From the NCBI RefSeq assembly GCF_000219625.1, contig NC_018211.1, forward strand, positions 434,001 to 498,000: 64,000 nt of DNA, in the 5' to 3' direction. The position numbers and the translations under genes are program-made. How positions within the stretch are numbered: position 1 is the first letter of the stretch; every line of letters begins with the position of its first letter. Below are positions 10,434-18,710 of this stretch, one piece after another. The notes under the pieces are model-generated. The model had not been told where the DNA came from. It made no database searches and worked only from the letters and a program-made list of their open reading frames with translations. The DNA comes from Zymoseptoria tritici IPO323. Lineage: Eukaryota; Ascomycota; Dothideomycetes; Mycosphaerellales; Mycosphaerellaceae.

Positions 10434-10702
10434 TCACCAACATTCGCATTGTCCGTTGCGGCTGTGCGCGAGCAAACCTCGAGAGTTAGCCTTCCCATCA
10501 TTCGTTTGTGCGTGTGTGTGTGTGTGTGTAACATGTCCCGGAGGAGGGGAGAGGCTCACCAGACTGGCAAGACGAGGCTGGCGCATTTGCAATCGTGGTA
10601 GGTGCGGCACGGGATGGGTGGAGGGAGGAGACGTACGCCGGCGAAGGCGGTCTCGGCGAAGATGCCGACGACGATGGCGGTGATGACTGCGGAGATCTTC
10701 AT
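10434..10702 (-). CDS. 56-residue secreted six-cysteine protein
   Basis: A two-exon gene too small for simple ORF scans. Exon 1 (10702-10560) encodes MKISAVITAIVVGIFAETAF, a clean signal peptide, then a short proline-rich stretch and YHDCKCASLVLPV. A GTGAGC donor opens a 98-bp intron containing a (CA)n run and ending CGCACAG. Exon 2 (10461-10434) finishes the reading frame with CRNGQCECW and a stop. The mature peptide is about 35 residues with six cysteines spaced C-x5-C-x-C-x7-C-x4-C-x-C, compatible with three disulfides. Fungal effector candidates and antimicrobial-like peptides look like this, but no named family is recognised. The gene borders the transposon island. Its function is unknown and nothing here shows toxicity. 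Confidence 0.72.
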
Positions 10703-11115
10703 TTTGGGCGGCTGCTGATGGAGAGGGTTGGTCGTTTGGTTGGTTGATTTTTCTTCAGTTGGTCGGTGACTTTGTTGGTGGAGGTTTCGTTGGAGAAAAG
10801 AAGCAAGACTGAACGACGGCGGGAGTGAGGAGCCTATAGTTCTTGTGGCCTTCCCGTACGGCCTCGCTGGTGATGGACTGCATGCGTCCGGTGGTGCGAC
10901 TGTCGACAGGCCTGAGACCTTGTAGTCAATACAGCCAATGGAACTATGTAGCAGTCTAGCACCTCTCCGAGATTGACAGCTGAGACAGCCTCTAGGTTTA
11001 TACGAAGTCCCTTGCAAAGACAAAGCTAGGCCTACAACAACGAATCGAGAAACAAAGATCACCAGTCATTATGAATTGTTGGTTCCCGGGTTGGAATGGT
11101 TAGTTTGTTGGATGT
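10703..11115. other. Promoter flank of the cysteine-protein gene, with a dispersed repeat
   Basis: Upstream DNA of the six-cysteine protein up to the hAT target duplication. Positions about 10950-11030 carry a diverged copy of a sequence found again at 15195-15282. Confidence 0.5.
10950..11030 (+). repeat. Diverged direct repeat, copy A
   Basis: Shares with 15195-15282 the blocks CGAGATTGA, GCTG-GA and TTATA-AAGTC-CTTGCAAAG-CAAAGC-AGG on the same strand. Differences are mostly C-to-T or G-to-A, in line with RIP acting on this copy. Confidence 0.5.
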
Positions 11116-11123
11116 AGTCTGTC
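11116..11123. repeat. hAT target-site duplication, left copy
   Basis: AGTCTGTC, identical to 14901-14908 and directly abutting the CAGG end of the element. Eight base pairs is the size made by hAT transposases. Confidence 0.9.
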
Positions 11124-11737
11124 CAGGCTTCTTGTTGGTGTAGTGGACTTAGTGGCTAGTTATAGTTAGTGTAGTTACCGGTTGGTGTAGTTAGAGGTTA
11201 CTGGCCTTTTAGTTAGTAGTAGTGTAAGCTATGCTATCGTTAGTAACTAGCCGGAAGTGCCTCCGAGCTAATAGAATTAACGGAATGTATAAAAACAGTA
11301 CACCTCCTTTTGTAACGCGTTTACGCGTATATACCTCTTAACTTCTACTACTTCTTCTACTACTTCTTCTACCTACTGTTGTATCTATTGTTCTACCTCT
11401 TTAATGCCGCTTACATAGCTAATAACCTCGTCTACCGGCTCCGGCAACATCTATATCCTTAACCCTATAAACCCTAAATACGATAAGGCTACCCTACCTA
11501 ATTATATTACCCTAGATAGCGTAAGTTATATATAGTAGCTCGAGTTTGCACCGAAGAAGGATATCCGTAAGAGAAGGAGTAAGATCTAGAAGCGTAGTAA
11601 GTAGTTAGTTAGTCCGTAAGGGCCCTCTTACTACTATTGCTACCTCTATAAGGATATAAGGAAGAAGCAAGAGCTGCCGGTGTTAAATAGAAACTAAGGG
11701 CTATTAACATATATACTAAAGGTCTATAGCATCGATA

Positions 11738-11751
11738 AGGAAGGCTGTATA
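11738..11751. repeat. 14-bp target-site duplication of the nested insertion, left copy
   Basis: AGGAAGGCTGTATA, identical to 12616-12629. A 14-bp duplication beside a simple-repeat tail is the mark of target-primed reverse transcription. Confidence 0.8.
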
Positions 11752-12615
11752 TTGTTTGTTTGTTTGTTTGTTTGTTTGTTCCATTTACGTCCTTTCGGAG
11801 TCCAAGACTATGTAGGACGGCCTTGCCCTAAGGGCAAGGCAGTAGATCTATTTACAATCAAATTCTTCGGTATTCTTTAACCTTAGGGGAAACCCCGTGC
11901 CTAAGGTAATGCTAAAGGACTTTAAACAAATGCGAGACAAAGGAAATCAAACGAGTGTTGCTGCGGCCCAAGGCTGCAGAATTTTCGCGCTAAGCTTTTT
12001 GCAGAATTTTCAGCGGATCCTTCCGCTTCGCACGCACGCTGCGAATTCGAAAGAGAAAGAGGAAATGCATTACAGTGCAAAAAGCAGTGCAGGAGCGACG
12101 CAGATGCGGATGCGCAAGCAGCTATCTAACTCGCTGTCTTCTCTTGTCCTTAATATGCCTTTGTGGTATCGTAGTAGCAGTTCTATCTACGACAACGCAG
12201 GTTAATCGCAGAGTTGTAGTTCTACTGTACTCTAGCTCTTTAAAGTGCACTTATCCGCCGTGTAGAGGACCCGAATCTCTACGAGGAAGAAAGAGGTGCG
12301 GTTCGGTTTGGATTTCGAGGAGATGCGCGTATAGGACAGAGTGGACTGCCTCTTCTTCTTCTTCTTCTTCTCGTTCGTAGCGTAGAGAGCTGTTCGTTCG
12401 AATCGTGCTGTTGTTCTGTTGTAGCTTGTATTTCGAGGCGGATTTCGAGAAGGATTTCGGGCGGATTCGAGAGGTTTTTCGAGGAGGGATTTCAAGAAGG
12501 ATTTCGGCGGATTCGAGAGATTTTCGAGGAGGTTTCTTCCAGACTGTCTTAGTTTCCCTTCCGAGGAAGGTACTTACGACGGCCACCGCGTGAAGGTGCA
12601 GTCTGTTCGGCCGTC
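11752..12615 (-). mobile_element. Non-LTR retroelement (5'-truncated or SINE-like), nested in the hAT
   Basis: 864 bp in minus orientation. The 3' tail is (ACAAA/CAAA)n, seen on the plus strand as TTGTTTGTTTG at 11752-11781. Just inside lies a perfect hairpin, GCCTTGCCCTTAGGGCAAGGC on the minus strand (11821-11841), of the kind found at 3' ends of fungal Tad-like LINEs. Flanked by 14-bp duplications. It contains a 40-45 bp tandem duplication around 12430-12530 (GGATTTCG/GATTCGAGAG units) and a (CTT)n run at 12350. It is clearly less TpA-rich than the hAT around it, so it looks younger. No reverse transcriptase is present, so it is truncated or non-autonomous. Confidence 0.72.
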
Positions 12616-14900
12616 AGGAAGGCTGTATAGTAAAGAAGGAGAATAAGCCTTCCTTATTAAAAGCTAGTATAGTAGCTACGATAATGTCCGTAGTAACGAA
12701 CAAGAGCGTAGAGCGCTTTAAGCACTTACTAGTAAGGTAGATTATATATTACTATATCGCCTTCTATATACTCGAGAACGAGTACTTCCGAGCTCTTATA
12801 TCCTTTATAAACAAGGGCCTCGTAGGCTATCTTCCTCGTACGGCGTCGACTATTCGAGGGTAGGTTATAGCTAAGTATTAGGCTCGGAAGGTAGTGTTAA
12901 AGGAGGAGTTAGCGAGTGCACTAAGTAGCGTACATATATCGTTCGATAGCTAGACGAGTCCGAATAGCTATTCGATCTTTAGTATAAGCGCTTATTTTAT
13001 CGATAAGAGCGGCAAAAGGAGGACTAAGAGGCTTACCTTTAGAAGGATGCTCGGCGAGCATACTAGTATTAATATTAGAGCTATACTACTAGCGGTTATT
13101 AAGGAATACGGACTCGAGAAGCGCACCGGATACTTTATAGCCGATTATTAATAGCTCTAACAATAGCCCTATAATCGACGTAGTTCTAAAGCACCTATAT
13201 CCTTACCGGTCTACAAACTAGCGTAAGGGAAGACGCCTCCGCTACCTTAGCTATATTATAAACCTTATTGCTAAGGCTATATTATTAGGTAAGGGTAGTA
13301 GTAAAGCGATAAAGGAATTAGAGCGGTAGGCTAAGAAGGGCGCTCTAGAGGCGGTCGAGGCGTTCTAGCGTAGTCGTAGAGTAGTCGGTAAGCTACATAA
13401 TATAATTAAATAGATTAGAGCGTCGACGTAGAGGATAGAGTCGTTTATAGAGGTGCGGTGCGGTAGTAACGCGGTAATGTTTAATAATTTAAAGGTAAGT
13501 AAATGTTTTAAAAATCTTAAGATTTAACGCTAGTAGAGCTCGAGCTATGCGGGAAGCGCCGAAATTCTACTAGCGGCTGCACTAATTAGCTCCCCTATAC
13601 GCTAGGGAGCTACCGTAGAGCCGCACTCCGCGCTAAGAATACTAACTTCTAAATACATACCTTCTTCCTTTAACTAATAACACCCTTATAGCTTATCTAA
13701 GACAACTCTACGCGCTAGAACTCCTTCTACTATATGCTCGGCCGAGCCTAGACTATTAAAGAACGCCTTATCGAATTCTGCCGGCTTAATAGAGCCGATA
13801 AGAGCATCCGCGAGAACACCCTTACTCCGAACGACTAGTAACAAATTAACCGCCTTTATAATGCCCTTTAGGTATTCGAGCTTATAATAATAACTACTTA
13901 GGGCAACCGTAAGCACCTCTTCGAGTAGTATCCGACCTTATAGTTTACGCTCGACTACACCTCTAAGTTCTCGACTAAGTTTAAGGACGAGGCGCTCGTA
14001 GATAAGAGGTTCTCCTACCTCTCGAGCTATTACGACTATATATAGCTTAAGGCTAAGAAGTATTAGTCCCTTATAGACGAGACACCTATAGTATATGCTA
14101 CTATCGTCCTTAATCTAACGCTAAAGATAGGCTAGTTTAAGGATTAATAGCTCTATAGCACTAATAAACAATAGGGCTATATCTAGTAGGTTCGCACCCT
14201 CGTAAAGGACCTCTAGATAAGCGATTATCGCCGTACCGAGCTATCTACTACCCCTTCTACTACCTCTACCGCCGTACGTACCGCTTACGAGAGCGACGAC
14301 CTTTACGACTATCTTCGAGACTTTAAACGCCGCAAGCCTACTACCTTCGTACGCATCGATCCCCTCGACAATTACCTCTCTACCGACTATATATAAGATA
14401 TAGAATAACAGCCTCTCGACGTCTTATAATAGTAGTTTAACCGGCGGTTTAATAAGCTAGAGCTGTCTCGGTTTGCCTTCGACATACTAGCTATTCTAAT
14501 TATAAGCGATAAGGATAAACGAGCCTTCTTAGTAGGAAGAGACTTAATAGGATATCGTCGGTTACTACTTTAAGCGGACATTATTAAGGCCTGTAACTGC
14601 CTTAGAAGCTAGTATAGACTACCTAGCTATGTATTCGACGATAAGGAAGATATTATATAATATAAATACGAGCAGAAGGGCAACATTAACTTATTAAGAG
14701 CGGTTAAGGCAAGGGCAAAGGAGGCTCTAACAACACTAGTAATAGTAGTAGATATAACATAAAATGGAGCTTTATTCCGGATACAACTGCCTTATATAGA
14801 CATAGTTACTACTAGTGCAGTTAGTGAGCAACAACACCTCTGTTAGTTAGTAGTAGTAAGGCACCATATTCCATTAGTAACCAGACCAACAAGAAGCCTG

Positions 14901-14908
14901 AGTCTGTC
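14901..14908. repeat. hAT target-site duplication, right copy
   Basis: AGTCTGTC immediately after the CCTG end of the element; matches 11116-11123. Confidence 0.9.
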
Positions 14909-15069
14909 GATACGTCGGTTTCTTGACGAAGAAATTCCGTAACAGAGACGGGTGAAGAAGATGGAGGACGACATGTTTCCGAGCCGCAACTACCGGTCGC
15001 TTCTCGAACAGGGGAGAAGAAATTCGACATGCGGTCGAAAGAAAGCTATCAAGCTACGGTGTCCAGCAT

Positions 15070-15188
15070 GAGTAGCCACCGTTCAACCTTGTCTAAGTCC
15101 ACGTGGCGTGTTTAACAAGGTAGCAGACCAATCGAGTGATTTGAGCCCCTGGTATACCCCTTGACATGGCAAGGAGCGGTGGCTACTC
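15070..15188. repeat. 119-bp inverted repeat / hairpin element
   Basis: Left arm GAGTAGCCACCGTTCAACCTTG (15070-15091) pairs with the right arm CAAGGAGCGGTGGCTACTC (15170-15188). The loop is about 78 bp. It could be a tiny MITE or a transcribed hairpin; no target duplication seen. Confidence 0.5.
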
Positions 15189-15194
15189 CGATGG

Positions 15195-15282
15195 ATGCGT
15201 CCGCACGTGTCTGCCCGAGATTGAGCGCTGGGAATAATCGTACACTATGGAGTTATAAAAGTCTCTTGCAAAGGCAAAGCCA
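15195..15282 (+). repeat. Diverged direct repeat, copy B
   Basis: Partner of 10950-11030. It carries TTATAAAAGTCTCTTGCAAAG, the less RIP-changed version. The two copies sit outside the hAT on either side but do not coincide with its ends. Confidence 0.5.
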
Positions 15283-17315
15283 GGTCAGAAGTAGACGAAC
15301 GACTCTCTGACCGGAATTCCGTGGACGGCGTGGGAATACGTTTGTGAATTTTCGACAGGCCCCCCTCGTCGCGCTGGAAATGACCCACCCCAGCAGAAAC
15401 AGGGTACCCCCTCCCCGAGCTAAAGACTCGCCCCCCCTTTCGAAGGCCTACGAAGTCGGCGGAAACGAGCACTCTTCATCGCGGCGCCCTACAGAGCCTG
15501 CAACCGGTACTCGGGCGACGCGCCTCGCGAAACGAGCGTAGTTGAAACGAGCGAACGAAAGAAACAAACATCGAAGAATTCTACGAGGCGACGGGCGTGA
15601 TTCTGTGTGTGTGTGTGTGCTGTATGCTGGCGTGGTACAATTGCACCATTCCTGCATACAGAAATGGCGCTTACGTTGAAAAACTCAATCGAAGCCCTCT
15701 TTGGCCAGGTATCGACAATTTCGCGAGCGCATAATTGGCCTGGGTACGCTTCATGGGGCGGACACTACTTCCTGTATGCAGGATAGGTGTTGTATTTGCT
15801 CGTGGCGAGGTAACGAGTGGTTGGGTCTGAGGACGGAAGGAAACGTGGACTGAATGGAAGGAACGTGGAATCGGACGGCGGTTGAACCATGGGGTCAATG
15901 GTCGCATACGCTCAGAAGGGATCGATGCCGAAGTTTTGTTTCGATCGTCATTCGAACCTCGATCTTGTGTGTTTCAAGCTTGTCTGTATCCTTGATCGAG
16001 CTCTGAACGGCCGACTTTTGAGACAATGAGGCATTCCCAAAGCAGAAAAGCTTCAGATCATGCCTCGCCACACCAAGTTCCGAGTGGGAAGAGCACCAGA
16101 GCACCAAAAGCCATGCCCAGGTCAAGAAATCAAGAAGAAAGGGCGCAACTCGAGTCTTCGACCACCACCGACCGAAGATGATATACATCATCAAAAACAT
16201 TGAAAACTCGGCACCACACCACCAACAACTTTCGACAATCTTCAAAACATGTTCTCCGAAGAAAGTGTCCAAATCCCAAAAAAGTCTAGAACTCAGATCC
16301 AATAGCGTCCTTATCCTGTTTCGGCAGGTGGCGTCTGAGTTTCGATTGGGTTTAACCAGTCGCAACGCCCCGCACACTCATGTCTTGGGCAAGTACTTTT
16401 TGCGCTTGACCAGTGCGTGCACATGCATGCATGCCACGTTCGAGACATGTGGTCTTGTCGCCGACTCGCCGACGCTCCATCGCATATACCCGCGTAGACG
16501 AAGGAGACATCAGCTGAGGGCCAAGCGGGGAAGAGTCTTGGAAAGAAGACTGTATTCACGGTCTGGAACCACTGAATGTCTAGAAGGGTTGGCACTCGTG
16601 GTGGGAATGGGTTCCACGTCTCCGCAAAGCATACACTCTGTCGGGCCCGGAGCCGGACAGGTCTCAAAATCGACCGCTGCGCAGAGTCAACAGATCTCAC
16701 CTTCGCGTTCCGCCACGATACACAGTTTAGGACTGCAAGACAGACATCACGCGCTCGACACTCCCCACTCACGCCACCCGCGACGAGTGCGCGGCATGGT
16801 CTCACTCCAGAAGGCTCACACCACCACCACCAAGGCGGTCCAGAAGCGAAGCCGAGATTGCGCATCTCAAGCCACAGCGCCTTGCGACATACTAAAGCGG
16901 TATAGCGAGGATCAACGACCTCTCAGCGTCAACGCTCTAGACCTTTCAGCCACGGTTTAGGGACCAAGGTTTCTCTTCGCGAGCTGAACCCTCGGGCGTT
17001 CGGCGCGTTCGCTTGCGATTCTGCACGCGCGCGGGATGAGGGCTGCCAATAACGTTGTGACTGTCGTTGCTTCACTCGGAGTCGAGGATGGAGGACGCGG
17101 TTCACTGGCTCGGTGCCGTGGTCCGCGTGAGGGAGGGCTTCTCTGCTCAGGAGATGTATAAATCGGCTCGACTCATCCGAGGAAAGGTTCGTGGACTGTC
17201 TTTCGTTTCCTTTCCTTTCGTGTTGTTGTCGTTGATGATATAGTCGTTCCCTGCCCCTTCGTTGCGCCATACCAGACCTCGCCCTCCCTCCAGTTCCCCC
17301 CCTTCAATCGCAACA

Positions 17316-18262
17316 ATGCTCACCCTCACCACCCTCTTCCTCCTCGCCCCCCTCGCCCTCGCATCCGCCCCCTCCATAACCAACACGCAATGGAAAAAAA
17401 CCCTCTTCCTAGACGACTTCACCGGCAGCGCCAACACCCTCCCCTCCTCCTCCAACTGGATCCTCCAAACCGGCACCCAATACTCCGGCGGTCCCTCCCA
17501 ATGGGGCACCGGCGAAGTAGAAACCTACACCACCTCCACCGCCAACGTGCGTCAAGCCGGCAACGGATCTCTCCTCATCATCCCGCAAAAGTCCTCGAGC
17601 GGACAATGGACGTCCGCCAGAATCGAAACCCGAGCGAATAACTTCGCCGCTCCCGTGGGTGGGAAACTGAGAATCGAAGCGAGGATTAAATTGCCGTCCG
17701 TCACGACGACGAATGGACAGGGATATTGGCCGGCGTTTTGGGCGCTGGGAGGGGACTTTCGGAGTAATCGACAGAGCTGGCCGGGGGTGGGGGAGATTGA
17801 TATCATGGAGAATGTGAACGCTCAAACCGGCGCGACGAATGCGTTGCATTGCGTACGCTCCCCTATCCCCCATCTCACAACCCACATCTAACACCTCCCT
17901 CCTCATAGGGCACCAATCCCGGCGGTCCCTGTAATGAACCGAACGGCCTCGGCGCCGCCACCTCCTGCCAGGGCTCCAGCTGTCTCGGAAACTTCCACAT
18001 CTACGAGATAGTAATCGACCGCACCGTCTCCCCCGAACGGCTGAATTTCTGGGTCGATCGTGTCCTCCATCGCACCCTAACGCAGTCGCAATTGGGCGCC
18101 ACGACGTGGAAGAATACGATTCAAAAGGGGTTCTATGTCATTTTGAACGTGGCGATTGGAGGGAGTTTTCCGAATGCCGTTGCGGGGAGGGGGACGCCGA
18201 ATTCGAGCACGGTGGGAGGGAGGGCGATGGAGGTGGATTATGTTGCTGTTTGGTCGACGTAG
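17316..18262 (+). CDS. Secreted glycoside hydrolase family 16 beta-glucanase
   Basis: About 296 residues from exons 17316-17852 and 17909-18262, with a 56-bp phase-0 intron. MLTLTTLFLLAPLALASAP is a signal peptide. The GH16 catalytic signature is GEIDIMENVN, with the nucleophile and acid/base glutamates in E-I-D-I-M-E. Around it are WILQTGTQYSGGPSQWGTGE, RIEARIKLP, GYWPAFWALG and the C-terminal VILNVAIGGSFPNA and EVDYVAVW. This matches fungal endo-1,3(4)-beta-glucanases (laminarinase type) acting on beta-glucans outside the cell. Cysteines in GPCNEPNG and CQGSSC likely form disulfides. No GPI or membrane tail, so a soluble secreted enzyme is expected. Confidence 0.92.
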
Positions 18263-18710
18263 AGGGGCTTGTCTCGGCCTGCATCAGCTCGGAGTTTTGG
18301 CGGAAAGGGGAAAAGGAGGGAGGTGGCGGGATGCTTTCGGCATGGCGTAGGCGCAGGTGGATTATACCCTTTTAGATGGATGTGAGATGTATCGACAGAT
18401 TGTGACTTGCATTGTGGGCTTGTGGTGACAAAGTTGCAGGAACGAGACGACGTGAGGTCTGATGAGCGGTGTTCACGCTGCGCTAGGGTCGCGGACTTGG
18501 GTGTCCCCTGCTAGCGGATTGATGCACACTCCCACAATCTCCTGACCGTGGAAACGACAGCACCGGTCAATGGCGCCAATCTGGAAGTTGGCCAAACTCG
18601 CGAGGTCGTATGACCGTGAAGCGCGCAATTTTCGTCTCTATATGCCATGCACGAAGGGAAACGCCTGCCAACAGTCTCGCCGGCGACAGCATCGAGCACC
18701 GTTCTATCAC
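18263..18710. other. Intergenic, convergent
   Basis: 3' flanks of the GH16 and CysRS genes; no other feature seen. Confidence 0.6.

Larger units (their letters stand above)
11400..14763 (+). pseudogene. hAT transposase pseudogene
   Basis: Read through its stops, the plus strand shows the order of a fungal hAT transposase. An N-terminal part (about 11400-11751, then from 12630) precedes the catalytic region near 12940-13140, with SFDS-TSPNSYSIFSISAYF, KRRTKRLTFRRM, GEHTSINIRAILLAVI and GYFIAD. A mid-part with LLKNAL and NDWQQINRLYNAL-like sequence (about 13690-13900) follows. The C-terminal dimerisation domain lies near 14470-14640 (FDILAILIISDKDERAF, then YRRLLLQADIIKACNCLRSWY). Many in-frame TAG/TAA codons and the nested insertion make it non-functional. 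Region 13490-13690 may be an intron or small insertion; it contains a hairpin AGCTCCC...GGGAGCT. Confidence 0.85.
11124..14900 (+). mobile_element. hAT-superfamily DNA transposon, RIP-degraded
   Basis: A 3,777-bp element with perfect 16-bp terminal inverted repeats: CAGGCTTCTTGTTGGT at 11124-11139 and its complement at 14885-14900. It is bounded by 8-bp target duplications (AGTCTGTC). The interior encodes a stop-riddled hAT transposase on the plus strand and hosts a nested non-LTR insertion at 11752-12615. Dense TpA and TAG/TAA codons at former CAG/CAA positions show RIP. The intact ends mean it could in principle still be moved by a related transposase; that is inference. Confidence 0.92.
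14909..17315. other. Gene-poor region between the hAT and the GH16 gene
   Basis: About 2.4 kb. It contains an inverted repeat at 15070-15188, copy B of a dispersed repeat at 15195-15282 and a (TG)n run at 15602-15620. Reading frames of 150-260 codons exist on both strands around 15895-16960, but their translations lack family signal, overlap each other antisense and show no splice or leader structure. I do not call them genes. Confidence 0.5.

Noticed and set aside
10950..15282. Idea that the flanking repeats are LTRs of one retrotransposon
   Set aside because: The interior is a hAT transposon with its own exact ends and target duplication, and the repeats do not touch those ends.
15602..15620. 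(TG)n microsatellite and a similar run at 10509-10529
   Set aside because: Ordinary simple repeats; the second lies inside the intron of the six-cysteine gene and needs no separate explanation.
15895..16377. 160-codon minus-strand frame
   Set aside because: Chance frame in a gene-poor stretch; no signal, family or splice context.
16178..16960. 260-codon plus-strand frame upstream of GH16
   Set aside because: Low-complexity Arg/His/Ser translation, antisense frames of equal length, no leader or homologous motif.
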